Both the position numbers and the translations under genes were made by a program. A DNA stretch of 60,600 nucleotides from Hyphomicrobiales bacterium (GTDB taxonomy: Bacteria; Pseudomonadota; Alphaproteobacteria; Rhizobiales; Rhizobiaceae): the NCBI GenBank assembly GCA_003577315.1, contig QEVK01000021.1:1-60600 (forward strand). The letters run 5' to 3'. The notes beneath the pieces are model-generated. The model saw only the letters and a program-made list of their open reading frames with translations, ran no database searches and was not told where the DNA came from. Below are positions 30,590-39,681 of the stretch, piece after piece. Positions within the stretch are counted from its first letter, which is position 1, and each line of letters begins with the position of its first letter.

Positions 30590-31234
30590 ATGAGCCGTTT
30601 CGCCATCCTGCTCGGCGGCGACCTCGTCGCCACGCCGCGCCTTTCGCGCCAGCTTGCCGGCGCGCGCGTCATCGCCGCCGATTCCGGCATGCGCCATGCC
30701 GCCCCGCTCGGCCTGACGCCCGAGCTGTGGACCGGCGACTTCGACTCGGTCGAGGAGGGCCTGCGCGCCTTCCATGCCGACATCCCGATGGAGATCTTCC
30801 CGCCGGAGAAGGACCAGACCGACGGCGAGATCGCGGTCGAGGCCGCGCTGAAGCGCGGCGCGCGCGAGCTGGTGCTGGTGGGCGCCTTCGGCGGCGAGCG
30901 CGCCGACCACGCCTATCTGCATCTCGCCGCCGCCATGCGGCTGGCCGAGACCGGCACCTCCTGCCTGCTGACCAGCGGCCTGCAGGAAGGCATGCCGCTG
31001 ATGCCGGGCGAGGCGTGCTTCGACTACGAGGACGGCACGCCGTTCAGCGTGCTGGCCTTCTCCGATCTTGCCGGCCTCACGCTTTCCGGCGCGAAATGGC
31101 CGCTCGAAAACCGCTTCGTGCCGTTCGGCTCGTCGCTGACGCTCTCCAACGAGGTGCGGGGCGGGCTGACCGTCGGCCTTACCGCCGGCCGCGCCATGCT
31201 TCTGGCCCGGCCCGCCTCCTACTACGCGCTATAG
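30590..31234 (+). CDS. thiN: Thiamine pyrophosphokinase (thiamine diphosphokinase)
   Basis: This 214-residue cytosolic kinase converts thiamine plus ATP to TPP in one step. Motifs are IAADSGMRHA, the metal-binding GDFDS (residues 44-48), KDQTDGEIAVEAAL and GAFGGERADHAYLHLAAA, followed by the C-terminal thiamine-binding beta-barrel with GGLTVGLTAGRAML. The gene is divergent from thiBPQ, so imported thiamine can be activated by its product. The ABC-F gene starts 3 bp after its stop, implying an operon. Confidence 0.94.
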   Translation: MSRFAILLGGDLVATPRLSRQLAGARVIAADSGMRHAAPLGLTPELWTGDFDSVEEGLRAFHADIPMEIFPPEKDQTDGEIAVEAALKRGARELVLVGAFGGERADHAYLHLAAAMRLAETGTSCLLTSGLQEGMPLMPGEACFDYEDGTPFSVLAFSDLAGLTLSGAKWPLENRFVPFGSSLTLSNEVRGGLTVGLTAGRAMLLARPASYYAL

Positions 31235-31237
31235 ACC

Positions 31238-33067
31238 ATGGCTCCGCCGCTTCTTTCCCTCGACGGCATCAGATTGACCTTCGGCGGCACGCCGCTGCTC
31301 GACGGGGCCGCGCTCTCGGTCTCGGCCGGCGACCGGATCGCGCTCGTCGGCAGGAACGGCTCGGGCAAGTCGACGCTGCTCAGGATCGCCGCCGGCATGG
31401 TCGAGCCGCAGGACGGCGAGGCGTTCCGCCAGCCGGGCGCGACCGTGCGCTATCTCGCGCAGGAGCCGGACTGGCAGGGCTTTTCCACCGTGCGCGCCTA
31501 TGTCGAGGCGGGCCTGGGCCCGGCCGACGACCCCCACCGCGCCACCTACATGCTCGAAAGCCTCGGCCTGACCGGCGACGAGGATCCGGCGACGCTGTCG
31601 GGAGGCGAGGCGCGGCGCGCGGCGCTCGCCCGGGTGCTGGCGCCCGAGCCCGACATCCTGCTCCTCGACGAGCCGACCAACCATCTCGACCTCACCACCA
31701 TCGAGTGGCTGGAGGGCGAGTTGCAGCGCACGAGATCGGCGCTGATCGTCATCTCGCACGACCGCCGCTTCCTGGAGCGGGTGTCGCGCGCGGTGGTCTG
31801 GCTCGACCGCGGGGTCACGCGCCGGCTGGAGAAGGGCTTTGCCCATTTCGAGGCGTGGCGTGACGCGATCCTCGAGGAGGAGGAGAAGGAACAGCACAAG
31901 CTCGGCCGCCAGATCGTGCGCGAGGAGCACTGGCTGCGCTATGGCGTCACCGCACGGCGCAAGCGCAACATGCGCCGGCTGGGCGAGTTGCAGGCCATGC
32001 GCGCCCGCCACAGGAGCCACAAGGGCGCCGAGGGGCTGGCCGTGATGGCTGCCGCGGAGGGCCAGGAATCGGGCCGGCTCGTCATCGAGGCCAAGGCGAT
32101 CTCGAAGAGCTATGGCGACGTCGTCGTGGTCAAGGACTTCTCCACGCGCATCCGGCGCGGCGACCGCGTCGGCCTCGTGGGGCCCAACGGGGCGGGCAAG
32201 ACCACGCTGGTCAAGCTGCTGATCGGTCAGCTTGCGCCGGATTCCGGCACGGTGCGGCTCGGCGCCAATGTCGAGATCGCCGCGCTCGACCAGAAGCGCG
32301 AGCTCGCGCCCGACGAGACGCTGGCGCACTACCTGACCGACGGGCGCGGCGACAGCGTCGTCGTCAACGGCGAGGAGAAGCACGTCGTCTCCTACATGAA
32401 GGACTTCCTGTTCAAGCCCGAGCAGGCGCGCACGCCGGTGCGCGAGCTTTCGGGCGGCGAGCGGGCGCGGCTGGTCCTGGCGCGCATCCTGTCGCGGCCG
32501 GCCAACCTTCTGGTGCTGGACGAGCCGACCAACGACCTCGACATGGAAACGCTCGACCTGTTGCAGGAGCTGGTCGCCTCCTATCCGGGCACGGTTCTGC
32601 TCGTCAGCCACGACCGCGACTTCCTCGACCGCACCGTGACCAGCACGATCGCGCCAGAGGGCATGGGGGCCGGCGGCGGGCGCTGGGTGGACTATGCCGG
32701 CGGCTATTCCGACATGCTGGCCCAGCGCGGCGGCACGCGGCTCGACGAGCGCGGCGCGCGGGGCGCGAAGGCAGCGCCCGCGCAGAAGGCGAAGCCCGAG
32801 CCGAAGCCGGCGGCGGCCGGCCCGGCGAAGAAGCTCTCCTACAAGCAGAAATACGCGCTGGAGACCCTGCCGGGCGAGATGGACGAGCTGCACGGCAAGA
32901 TCGCGGCGCTGGAGGCGAGGATGGCCGACCCGGCCTTCTACACCCGCGACCCGCAGGGCTTTTCCAGGGTCGCCGCCGAACTCGACGCGCTGCGGGAAAA
33001 ACTCTCGGCGCTGGAGGAGGAGTGGCTGGAGCTGGAGATGCTGCGCGAGGAGATCGAGGGAGCGTAG
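31238..33067 (+). CDS. ABC-F family ATPase (Uup-like)
   Basis: This 609-residue soluble protein has two fused ABC domains and no membrane segments. Domain 1 has Walker A GRNGSGKST near residue 38, signature LSGGEARRA and LLLDEPTNHLDL. Domain 2 has Walker A GPNGAGKTT, signature LSGGERARL and LVLDEPTNDLDM. Between them lies the ABC-F interdomain linker (HKLGRQIVREEHWLRYGVTA). The C-terminus is a charged coiled coil of about 90 residues preceded by an Ala/Lys/Pro-rich hinge, as in Uup. ABC-F proteins act on ribosomes during translation; Uup is also linked to recombination intermediates. It lies 3 bp after thiN and just before the CcdAB module. Confidence 0.92.
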   Translation: MAPPLLSLDGIRLTFGGTPLLDGAALSVSAGDRIALVGRNGSGKSTLLRIAAGMVEPQDGEAFRQPGATVRYLAQEPDWQGFSTVRAYVEAGLGPADDPHRATYMLESLGLTGDEDPATLSGGEARRAALARVLAPEPDILLLDEPTNHLDLTTIEWLEGELQRTRSALIVISHDRRFLERVSRAVVWLDRGVTRRLEKGFAHFEAWRDAILEEEEKEQHKLGRQIVREEHWLRYGVTARRKRNMRRLGELQAMRARHRSHKGAEGLAVMAAAEGQESGRLVIEAKAISKSYGDVVVVKDFSTRIRRGDRVGLVGPNGAGKTTLVKLLIGQLAPDSGTVRLGANVEIAALDQKRELAPDETLAHYLTDGRGDSVVVNGEEKHVVSYMKDFLFKPEQARTPVRELSGGERARLVLARILSRPANLLVLDEPTNDLDMETLDLLQELVASYPGTVLLVSHDRDFLDRTVTSTIAPEGMGAGGGRWVDYAGGYSDMLAQRGGTRLDERGARGAKAAPAQKAKPEPKPAAAGPAKKLSYKQKYALETLPGEMDELHGKIAALEARMADPAFYTRDPQGFSRVAAELDALREKLSALEEEWLELEMLREEIEGA

Positions 33068-33084
33068 TTGCCGGGCAGGCGTTT

Positions 33085-33103
33085 TGCGCATAGATTATGC
33101 GCA
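33085..33103. promoter_or_regulatory. Perfect palindrome at the ccdAB promoter (likely autoregulatory operator)
   Basis: TGCGCATA (33085-33092) and TATGCGCA (33096-33103) are exact reverse complements with a 3-bp spacer. The last base forms the start of the AGGAG ribosome site of ccdA. Binding there would block the promoter and perhaps the ribosome site. Toxin-antitoxin complexes usually repress their own promoter at such palindromes. Confidence 0.8.
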
Positions 33104-33115
33104 GGAGACTTGCCC

Positions 33116-33352
33116 ATGTTGACCAGATCGCCATCGCGCAAATCCGTCAATCTATCGATCGACGCCGATCTTCTCGCCGAGGCCAAGGCGCTGAACGTCA
33201 ACCTCTCCCGCGCCGCCGAGACCGGCATCAGCGAGGCCGTGCGCAAGGAGAAGGAAAGGGTATGGAAGGAAGAGAACCGCGAGACCATCGAGGGCTGGAA
33301 CCGCTATTTCGAGGAACACGGGCTGCCGTTCTCTGAATATCGCGGTTTTTAA
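33116..33352 (+). CDS. ccdA: Type II antitoxin, CcdA family
   Basis: This 78-residue protein starts at the ATG at 33116 with AGGAG eight bases before it. The N-terminus is a ribbon-helix-helix DNA-binding fold (SRKSVNLSIDADLLAEAKAL, then NVNLSRAAETGISEAVRKEK), as in CcdA. The C-terminus (WNRYFEEHGLPFSEYRGF) is the flexible toxin-neutralising segment. The conserved EEHGLPFSEYR matches CcdA-type antitoxins. Its stop codon overlaps the toxin start by one base (TAATG). A perfect palindrome lies at its promoter. The base composition of this module is visibly lower in GC than that of its neighbours, consistent with acquisition. Confidence 0.9.
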   Translation: MLTRSPSRKSVNLSIDADLLAEAKALNVNLSRAAETGISEAVRKEKERVWKEENRETIEGWNRYFEEHGLPFSEYRGF

Positions 33353-33654
33353 TGGCACGATATGATGTCTATCGCGATCCGCGCGGCACCGAGAACCTGT
33401 TGGTGTGTATCCAGGCCGACCTTTTCGACCAGTTCGAAACACGGATGGTGATACCGCTCCTGCCGGAGCGTCCGCCCATGACGCCGCTGAAAAAGTTGAA
33501 CCCCGTCTTCACAATTGAGGAACGGCGCTACGTTCTACATACCCAACTCACGCTGTCGGTGCCGGCAAGTGCGCTTCGGGTACGGATCGCCAATATCGAA
33601 ACCCACCGCGACGAGATCACCGCCGCGCTGGATTTCCTGTTTCAGGGTTTCTGA
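33352..33654 (+). CDS. ccdB: Type II toxin, CcdB family (gyrase poison)
   Basis: This 100-residue protein starts MARYDVYRDPRGTENLLVCI, which fits CcdB (E. coli [20 protein letters not shown]). It has VIPLLPERPPMTPLKKLNP and VLHTQLTLSVPASAL in the expected order. The C-terminus ends FLFQGF where E. coli CcdB ends MFWGI. That end carries the residues that contact gyrase in CcdB, so a Trp-to-Gln change there is worth noting. The gene is coupled to ccdA through the overlapping TAATG. It ends only 6 bp before the zapA stop, tail to tail. Confidence 0.9.
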   Translation: MARYDVYRDPRGTENLLVCIQADLFDQFETRMVIPLLPERPPMTPLKKLNPVFTIEERRYVLHTQLTLSVPASALRVRIANIETHRDEITAALDFLFQGF

Positions 33655-33660
33655 AGCAGC

Positions 33661-34032
33661 CTATTCCACCGGCCGGTCGGCGTTGAGCCTGGCCGCCAGC
33701 CCCTCCATGCGCTCGGCGAGGGTGGCGAGGGCGCCGGTCAGCGCGGCGTCGCTCCTGTCGGCCTTCACCAGCGCGTCGTCGCGCGTCTTGCGCAAGGTGG
33801 CGATCTCGCTTTCCATGCCACGCACGCGCTTCTGCAACTCGGAAAGCTCGTCCATGACCATGATGCCGGCCATCACGGTCAGCCGCTGGTCGCCGATCTC
33901 GCCGAACGAGCCCTTGAGGTGCGTCACGTAGCGGTCGAAGCGGCCGGCGAGGTCGATCAGGTGCTCCTCCTGCCCCTCGTCGCAGGCCATGCGGTACTGC
34001 TTGCCGTCGATCGTCACCGTCACCTGGGCCAT
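33661..34032 (-). CDS. zapA: Cell division protein ZapA
   Basis: This 123-residue protein begins MAQVTVTIDGKQYRMACDEG, followed by QEEHLIDLAGRFDRYVTHLK, the conserved ZapA N-terminal domain. A coiled coil follows (LSELQKRVRGMESEIATLRK). ZapA cross-links FtsZ filaments at the division ring. It sits 10 bp downstream of the DUF4164 gene on the same strand. In many proteobacteria zapA is followed by 6S RNA and 5-formyltetrahydrofolate cyclo-ligase. Here the toxin gene ends 6 bp away instead. Confidence 0.94.
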   Translation of the reverse strand: MAQVTVTIDGKQYRMACDEGQEEHLIDLAGRFDRYVTHLKGSFGEIGDQRLTVMAGIMVMDELSELQKRVRGMESEIATLRKTRDDALVKADRSDAALTGALATLAERMEGLAARLNADRPVE

Positions 34033-34042
34033 CGTGGTCTTC

Positions 34043-34315
34043 CTACCTGTCGAGCACGGCGCGGATGGTCTCCATCGCCGTCACCAGCCGGCGCGAGACC
34101 TCCTTGTTGGCCTGCTCCAGCCGCTCGGAGCGGGCTTCCGAGCTGTCGAGCTCCTGGGCGAGGCGGGCGCGGTCGGCGTTCATGCGCTGCACCTCGGCCT
34201 CGGCCTCGCCATAGTCCTGCTCGCGCTCCAGCCGCGCGGACACCGCATCCTCCAGCGCGTCGATCGCCCTGCCGAGGCGTGCAATCACTTCCCTGAGGGT
34301 CGCTTCCCCGGTCAT
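34043..34315 (-). CDS. DUF4164 coiled-coil protein
   Basis: This 90-residue protein starts MTGEATLREVIARLGRAIDA, with GGAAG before the ATG. It is predicted to be almost wholly alpha-helical with heptad pattern (EAEVQRMNADRARLAQELDS, then EARSERLEQANKEVSRRLV). It is conserved next to zapA in Rhizobiales and named only as DUF4164. Its pairing with zapA (10-bp gap) suggests a division-related or FtsZ-ring-associated structural role, which is inference. A start further upstream at 34375 is possible but has no ribosome site. Confidence 0.85.
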   Translation of the reverse strand: MTGEATLREVIARLGRAIDALEDAVSARLEREQDYGEAEAEVQRMNADRARLAQELDSSEARSERLEQANKEVSRRLVTAMETIRAVLDR

Positions 34316-34393
34316 CGCTTCCGTTCCAGCTTGTCCGGTTGCCGGCGTTGCCCGAATCGGCCGCGCAGCCAGCACGTTGAACCCGAAACATTA

Positions 34394-34459
34394 GGCGGCG
34401 TGTCAAGCAGGCGTCAACGCAAGCCTGCGCCACTATCCCCTTCAAAGCGGCACGCCGCC
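34394..34459. other. Nested inverted repeats upstream of tkt (candidate structured RNA or attenuator)
   Basis: The outer arms are GGCGGCGTG (34394-34402) and CACGCCGCC (34451-34459), an exact 9-bp match. Inside, GCAGGC (34407-34412) and GCCTGC (34423-34428) form a second hairpin with a 10-nt loop. The element lies between the divergent DUF4164 and tkt genes, 45 bp before a TTGACT hexamer. Rhizobial 6S RNA is often found near zapA, but I cannot see a full 6S fold here. Confidence 0.4.
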
Positions 34460-34503
34460 GCCCGACCGCCCCCGGGCCGCGGCGTGCGCGAGCGCCTGCG
34501 GCG

Positions 34504-34531
34504 TTGACTCGGGGGCCGCGCCTGCTATGTG
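34504..34531 (+). promoter_or_regulatory. Candidate promoter of tkt
   Basis: TTGACT (34504-34509, 5 of 6) is separated by 16 bp from TATGTG (34526-34531). It is placed about 75 bp before the tkt start codon. The -10 match is modest. Confidence 0.4.
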
Positions 34532-34608
34532 TCGCCACGCCCCGGGGCCTCAAAAGGGCGGCCCTTCAAGGGGCCATCCTTCCGCGCCGGACCACGAGCG
34601 AGCGACCC

Positions 34609-36600
34609 ATGACCTCACGAGAATTGCACGACCGCATGGCCAATGCGATCCGCTTCCTTTCCGCGGATGCGATCGAGAAGGCGAATTCCGGCCATCCGGG
34701 CCTCCCCATGGGCGCTGCCGACGTCGCCACCGTGCTGTTCACGCGCTTCCTCGCCTACGACCCGCAGAAGCCCGACTGGGCCGACCGCGACCGCTTCGTG
34801 CTGTCGGCCGGCCACGGCTCGATGCTGCTCTACTCGCTGCTCTACCTGACCGGCTACGAGGACATCGACCTCGACCAGATCAAGCATTTCCGCCAGCTCG
34901 GCTACAGGACCGCCGGCCACCCGGAATGGGGCCACGCCGCCGGCATCGAGACCACGACCGGCCCGCTCGGCCAGGGCCTGTCCAACGCCGTCGGCATGGC
35001 GCTCGCCGAGCGCATCCTCAACGCCCGCTTCGGCGACGGCCTCGTCGACCACTACACCTATGTGCTCGCCGGCGACGGCTGCCTGATGGAGGGCATCAGC
35101 CAGGAGGCGATCTCGCTTGCCGGCCATCTGAGGCTCAACAAGCTGATCGTCATCTGGGACGACAACAACATCTCCATCGACGGCGAGATCTCGCTGTCGG
35201 ACTCGACCGACCAGCGCGCGCGCTTCGCCGCCTCGGGCTGGAACACGCTGGCCGTCGACGGCCACGACGCGGAAGCCATCGCGGCGGCCATCGAGGCCGC
35301 GCGCCGCTCCGACCGGCCGACGCTGATCGCGGCCAGGACCACCATCGGCTTCGGCGCGCCGACCAAGGCCGGCTCGTCCAAGGTCCACGGCTCGCCGCTC
35401 GGCGCGGAGGAGCTGGCCGGGGCGCGCGCCGCACTCGGCTGGGAGGCCGAGCCCTTCGTGGTGCCGTCCGACGTGCTCGACGCCTGGCGGCTCGCCGGCC
35501 TGCGCTCGGCCAGGGAGCGCAAGGAGTGGGAGAAACGGCTGGCCGCCGCCGACGCCGAGACGCGCGGCGAGTTCGAGCGGCGCATGCGCGGCGACCTGCC
35601 TGCCGGCCTCGACGAGGCGATCGACGCCTACAAGCGCAAGCTCGCCGCCGACAGGCCGAAGGTCGCGACCCGCAAGTCGTCGGAGATGGCGCTCGAGGTC
35701 ATCAACGGCGTCGTGCCGGAGACCATCGGCGGCTCGGCGGACCTGACCGGCTCCAACAACACCAAGACCAGCCAGACCGGCCCGATCAGGCCGGGCGACT
35801 ATTCGGGCCGCTACGTCTATTACGGCATCCGCGAGCACGGCATGGCGGCGGCCATGAACGGCATGGCGCTGCATGGCGGCGTCATCCCCTATGGCGGCAC
35901 GTTCCTGACCTTTTCCGACTATGCGCGGCCGGCCATGCGGCTCGCCTCGCTGATGGGCATCCGCTCGATCTTCGTCATGACGCACGATTCGATCGGGCTG
36001 GGCGAGGACGGCCCGACGCACCAGCCGGTCGAGCATCTGGCAGCGCTTCGCGCCATCCCCAACCATACGGTGCTGCGGCCCGCCGACGCTGTCGAGGCCG
36101 CCGAGGCGTGGCAGGTGGCGCTCAAGTCGGTGAGGACGCCGACGACGCTGGCGCTGACGCGGCAGAACCTGCCGGCTGTGCGCACCGAGCACACGGACGA
36201 GAACCTGACGGCGCGCGGCGCCTACGAGCTCGCCGGCACCGACGGCGACGCGAAGGTGACGATCTTCGCCTCCGGCTCGGAGGTCGAGATCGCGCTCGCC
36301 GCCAGGGCCGTTCTCGACAAGCGCGGCGTTGCCGCCCGCGTCGTCTCCGTGCCGTCCTTCGAGCTGTTCTTCCAGCAGGAGGAGGCCTATCGCGCCGGCG
36401 TCATCGGCGCGGCACCCGTCAGGATCGCCGTCGAGGCCGGCATCCGCCAGGGCTGGGACGAAATCATCGGCTCCGACGGCCTGTTCGTCGGCATGACCGG
36501 CTTCGGCGCCAGCGGCCGCATCGAGGACCTCTACAGGCATTTCGGCATCACGGCGGAAGCGGTGGTCGCGGCGGTGGAAAAGCGGCTGGCGCGGGGCTGA
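34609..36600 (+). CDS. tkt: Transketolase
   Basis: This 663-residue TPP enzyme of the pentose phosphate pathway moves two-carbon units between sugar phosphates. The N-terminal domain has [18 protein letters not shown] and the TPP/Mg motif [13 protein letters not shown] followed by [10 protein letters not shown]. The middle domain has [13 protein letters not shown] upstream and [17 protein letters not shown], containing the catalytic Glu. [17 protein letters not shown] and the C-terminal domain [16 protein letters not shown] complete the family pattern. It heads the plus-strand cluster tkt-gap-(glycolipid-binding gene)-pgk-fba, so carbon flow through the triose phosphates is grouped here. Its cofactor is the product of thiN, encoded 3.4 kb upstream. 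Confidence 0.97.
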   Translation: MTSRELHDRMANAIRFLSADAIEKANSGHPGLPMGAADVATVLFTRFLAYDPQKPDWADRDRFVLSAGHGSMLLYSLLYLTGYEDIDLDQIKHFRQLGYRTAGHPEWGHAAGIETTTGPLGQGLSNAVGMALAERILNARFGDGLVDHYTYVLAGDGCLMEGISQEAISLAGHLRLNKLIVIWDDNNISIDGEISLSDSTDQRARFAASGWNTLAVDGHDAEAIAAAIEAARRSDRPTLIAARTTIGFGAPTKAGSSKVHGSPLGAEELAGARAALGWEAEPFVVPSDVLDAWRLAGLRSARERKEWEKRLAAADAETRGEFERRMRGDLPAGLDEAIDAYKRKLAADRPKVATRKSSEMALEVINGVVPETIGGSADLTGSNNTKTSQTGPIRPGDYSGRYVYYGIREHGMAAAMNGMALHGGVIPYGGTFLTFSDYARPAMRLASLMGIRSIFVMTHDSIGLGEDGPTHQPVEHLAALRAIPNHTVLRPADAVEAAEAWQVALKSVRTPTTLALTRQNLPAVRTEHTDENLTARGAYELAGTDGDAKVTIFASGSEVEIALAARAVLDKRGVAARVVSVPSFELFFQQEEAYRAGVIGAAPVRIAVEAGIRQGWDEIIGSDGLFVGMTGFGASGRIEDLYRHFGITAEAVVAAVEKRLARG

Positions 36601-36813
36601 TACCCCCGCTGCCGCGGCGATCGGGCGCCGGCTCCGTCGGCGGATTGTGCCAGAAACCGGATTCCTGTTTCCGGTCCGGGCTCTAATCGGTTTTATCCCG
36701 CGGCGGCGCTGGATTCTTCGCAGGCACGCGGCTATGGAAACGCAGCTTCGGCGGCGGGGCCTGCCTCGCGCTGCCGGAAAACTCGCCTTTCAGCCCGTCG
36801 GGAGATCGAAGTA

Positions 36814-37821
36814 ATGACCGTCAAAGTCGCCGTCAACGGATTTGGCCGCATCGGCCGCAACATCGTGCGCGCCATCTACGAGAGCGGCCGCAAGGACATC
36901 GACGTGGTGGCGATCAACGACCTCGGCCCCGTCGAGACCAACGCCCACCTGTTGCGCTACGACAGCGTCCACGGCCGCTTCCCGTCGGAGGTCAAGGTCG
37001 ACGGCGACACCATCACGGTCGGCTCCGACTCCTTCAAGGTCTTCGCCGAGCGCGACCCGTCGAAGCTGCCCTGGGGCGACCTCGGCGTCGACATCGTGCT
37101 CGAATGCACCGGCATCTTCACCTCGAAGGAAAAGGCCTCGGCGCATCTGACGGCCGGCGCCAAGCGCGTCATCGTCTCGGCGCCCGCCGACAATGCCGAC
37201 ATCACCGTGGTCTACGGCGTCAACCACGACAGGATCACGCGGGACCACGTCGTCATCTCCAACGCCTCGTGCACCACCAACTGCCTGGCGCCGGTGGCCA
37301 AGGTTCTCAACGACGCCTTCGGCATCGAGAAGGGGTTCATGACGACGGTGCACGCCTATACGGGCGACCAGCCGACGCTCGACACCATGCACAAGGACCT
37401 CTACCGGGCCCGCGCCGCGGCGCTGTCGATGATCCCGACCTCGACGGGCGCGGCCAAGGCGGTCGGTCTCGTCCTGCCCGAGCTGAAGGGCAAGCTCGAC
37501 GGCGTGGCGATCCGCGTGCCGACGCCGAACGTCTCGGTGGTCGACTTCAAGTTCGTGCCGAAGAAGAAGGTGACCGTCGAGGAGGTCAACGCCGCGCTGG
37601 TGGCGGCCGCCGATGGCCCGCTCAAGGGCATCCTCGCCTACACCAGGGAGCCGCTGGTCTCGATCGACCTCAACCACAACCCGGCGTCCTCCACCTTCGC
37701 GCTCGACCAGACCAAGGTGATCGAGGGCGACCTGGTGCGCGTCATGTCGTGGTACGACAACGAATGGGGCTTCTCCAACCGCATGGCCGACACGGCCGTG
37801 GCGGTGGCCGCGACGCTCTGA
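36814..37821 (+). CDS. gap: Glyceraldehyde-3-phosphate dehydrogenase, type I
   Basis: This 335-residue NAD-dependent enzyme interconverts glyceraldehyde-3-phosphate and 1,3-bisphosphoglycerate. It has the Rossmann motif NGFGRIGR (8-15), [18 protein letters not shown], the active-site Cys153 in SNASCTTNC, and the C-terminal [14 protein letters not shown]. Asp36 after VVAIN ([13 protein letters not shown]) is consistent with NAD preference. GGAG precedes the ATG. The 213-bp gap after tkt contains AT-containing stretches and a small ACCGGA/TCCGGT hairpin, so a separate promoter is possible. Confidence 0.97.
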   Translation: MTVKVAVNGFGRIGRNIVRAIYESGRKDIDVVAINDLGPVETNAHLLRYDSVHGRFPSEVKVDGDTITVGSDSFKVFAERDPSKLPWGDLGVDIVLECTGIFTSKEKASAHLTAGAKRVIVSAPADNADITVVYGVNHDRITRDHVVISNASCTTNCLAPVAKVLNDAFGIEKGFMTTVHAYTGDQPTLDTMHKDLYRARAAALSMIPTSTGAAKAVGLVLPELKGKLDGVAIRVPTPNVSVVDFKFVPKKKVTVEEVNAALVAAADGPLKGILAYTREPLVSIDLNHNPASSTFALDQTKVIEGDLVRVMSWYDNEWGFSNRMADTAVAVAATL

Positions 37822-37828
37822 CGGGCCG

Positions 37829-38404
37829 ATGTTCCGCCCCCTTCTCCACAGGACGGCGCGCTGGCGCCCTCTCGAAGGGGAAGGGATGGAGCACCTGGCT
37901 CTCGGGCCGGTGAGCGGCGGAAGGGGAGCGGCGATCCGCGCCGACAGCGTCGTGATCGGAAGCCGGGGCGGCAGGCCCTATGGCCTGCGCTACCGGATCG
38001 ACTGCGACGCCGGATGGCGGGTCCTGTCGTTCTCCATCGAAACCGTGGACGGGCGGGGGCTTCGCCTCCTGTCCGACGGCGAGGGCCGCTGGCGCGACGA
38101 GGACGGCCGCCCGCTGCCGCGGTTCGACGGCTGCATCGACATCGATCTGGCCGGAACCCCGTTCACCAACACCCTGCCGATCCGCCGGCTGGGCCTTGCG
38201 CCGCAATCGGGTACGGCGAGGCTCACCATGCTCTACGTGCCCTTCGACACGTTCGAGCCCGTGACCGACGGCCAGCGCTACACCTGCCTCGTGGAAGACA
38301 GGCTCTACCGCTACGAGGCCGAGGACCGCAGCTTCGCCGCCGACCTTCCGGTGGACGAGGACGGGCTCGTGACCGACTATCCTTCGCTTTTTGAGCGTCT
38401 ATGA
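37829..38404 (+). CDS. Putative glycolipid-binding domain protein (PF06475-like)
   Basis: This 191-residue protein contains the pattern [16 protein letters not shown] near its start, [49 protein letters not shown] and [19 protein letters not shown]. These are the conserved blocks of the putative glycolipid-binding family (formerly DUF1089), whose fold relates to lipoprotein-localisation factors. No signal peptide is seen, so it is probably cytosolic. It begins 7 bp after gap stops and ends 13 bp before pgk starts, so it is part of the glycolytic operon. An internal ATG at 37886 has a better ribosome site but would remove the first conserved block. The role is unknown. Confidence 0.82.
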   Translation: MFRPLLHRTARWRPLEGEGMEHLALGPVSGGRGAAIRADSVVIGSRGGRPYGLRYRIDCDAGWRVLSFSIETVDGRGLRLLSDGEGRWRDEDGRPLPRFDGCIDIDLAGTPFTNTLPIRRLGLAPQSGTARLTMLYVPFDTFEPVTDGQRYTCLVEDRLYRYEAEDRSFAADLPVDEDGLVTDYPSLFERL

Positions 38405-38417
38405 CCGGAGAACCTTG

Positions 38418-39611
38418 ATGGCATTCAGGACCCTCGACGATTTCGCCGACGTTTCCGGCAAGCGGGTGCTTGTGCGCGTCGATCTCAACGTGCCCGTCAA
38501 GGACGGCGCGGTGACGGACACCACGCGCATCGAGCGCGTCGCCCCCACCATCGCCGAGCTTTCGGCCAAGGGCGCGAAGGTCGTCCTTCTCGCCCATTTC
38601 GGCCGGCCCAAGGGCGCGCCCGACCCGCAATACTCGCTGGCGCCCATCGCGCGGGCGGCATCGGACGTGCTGGGCAGGCCGGTGGCCTTCGCGGAAGATT
38701 GCATCGGCGAGGCGGCGGCGAAGGCCGTCGCCGCGATGGAGGTGGGCGACATCCTGCTTCTGGAGAACACCCGCTTCCACAAGGGCGAGGAGAAGAACGA
38801 TCCCGATTTCGTCGCAGCGCTCGCGGCGAACGGCGACCTCTACGTCAACGACGCCTTCTCGGCCGCCCACCGCGCGCATGCCTCGACGGAGGGGCTGGCG
38901 CGGGCGCTGCCGGCCTGTGCCGGCCGCTCGATGCAGGCCGAGCTGGAGGCGCTGGAGAAGGGCCTGGGCTCGCCGGCGCGGCCGGTGGTCGCCATCGTCG
39001 GCGGCGCCAAGGTCTCGACCAAGATCGACCTTCTGATGAACCTCGTGAAGAAGGTCGACGCGCTGGTGATCGGCGGCGGCATGGCCAACACCTTCCTGGC
39101 CGCGCGCGGCACCGATGTCGGCAAGTCGCTTTGCGAGCACGATCTCGCCGACACCGCCAGGCAGATCATGATCGAGGCGGCGACGGCCGGCTGCGCCATC
39201 GTGCTTCCCTCCGACGCCGTGGTGGCGAGGGAGTTCAAGGCCGGCGCCGACAACGAGACCGTCGCGGTCGAGGCCGTGCCGGCCGACGGCATGATCCTCG
39301 ACGTCGGGGAAAGGACGGTGGAGAAGGTCAGGGAGTGGATCGGCCGCGCCGCCACGCTGGTGTGGAACGGGCCGCTCGGGGCCTTCGAGATCGAGCCGTT
39401 CGACCGCGCCACGGTCGAGGCCGCCCGCTTCGCGGCCGCGCGCACGAAGGAGGGCGGGCTCGTCTCCGTCGCCGGCGGCGGCGACACGGTCGCCGCGCTC
39501 AACCATGCCGGCGTCGCCGACGACTTCACCTATGTCTCGACCGCCGGCGGCGCCTTCCTCGAATGGATGGAAGGCAAGGAGCTGCCGGGCGTGGCCGCTT
39601 TGTCGAAGTGA
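38418..39611 (+). CDS. pgk: Phosphoglycerate kinase
   Basis: This 397-residue monomeric kinase transfers phosphate between 1,3-bisphosphoglycerate and ADP. Motifs are [20 protein letters not shown] near residue 15, [40 protein letters not shown] and the nucleotide loop [13 protein letters not shown], with C-terminal [13 protein letters not shown] and [19 protein letters not shown]. The ATG at 38418 has GGAG upstream. It is in the tkt-gap-pgk-fba cluster. The stop codon region is followed by a near-exact 15-bp repeat (39603-39617 and 39620-39634). Confidence 0.97.
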   Translation: MAFRTLDDFADVSGKRVLVRVDLNVPVKDGAVTDTTRIERVAPTIAELSAKGAKVVLLAHFGRPKGAPDPQYSLAPIARAASDVLGRPVAFAEDCIGEAAAKAVAAMEVGDILLLENTRFHKGEEKNDPDFVAALAANGDLYVNDAFSAAHRAHASTEGLARALPACAGRSMQAELEALEKGLGSPARPVVAIVGGAKVSTKIDLLMNLVKKVDALVIGGGMANTFLAARGTDVGKSLCEHDLADTARQIMIEAATAGCAIVLPSDAVVAREFKAGADNETVAVEAVPADGMILDVGERTVEKVREWIGRAATLVWNGPLGAFEIEPFDRATVEAARFAAARTKEGGLVSVAGGGDTVAALNHAGVADDFTYVSTAGGAFLEWMEGKELPGVAALSK

Positions 39612-39638
39612 TGCCGGGCTCGAAGTGACGCCGGAGCG

Positions 39639-39668
39639 CGGCCGCGCGGGAAACGCGCGCGGCCGTTT
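39639..39668 (+). terminator. Probable terminator after pgk
   Basis: CGGCCGCGCG (39639-39648) pairs exactly with CGCGCGGCCG (39656-39665) over a 7-nt loop and is followed by TTTACTCTCTT. The U-tract is imperfect. It separates pgk from the fba promoter. Confidence 0.7.
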
Positions 39669-39681
39669 ACTCTCTTAAACA

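Noticed and set aside
34316..34608. 6S RNA gene between DUF4164 and tkt
   Set aside because: There are hairpins, but the long stem with a central bubble expected of 6S RNA cannot be traced over 150-180 nt.
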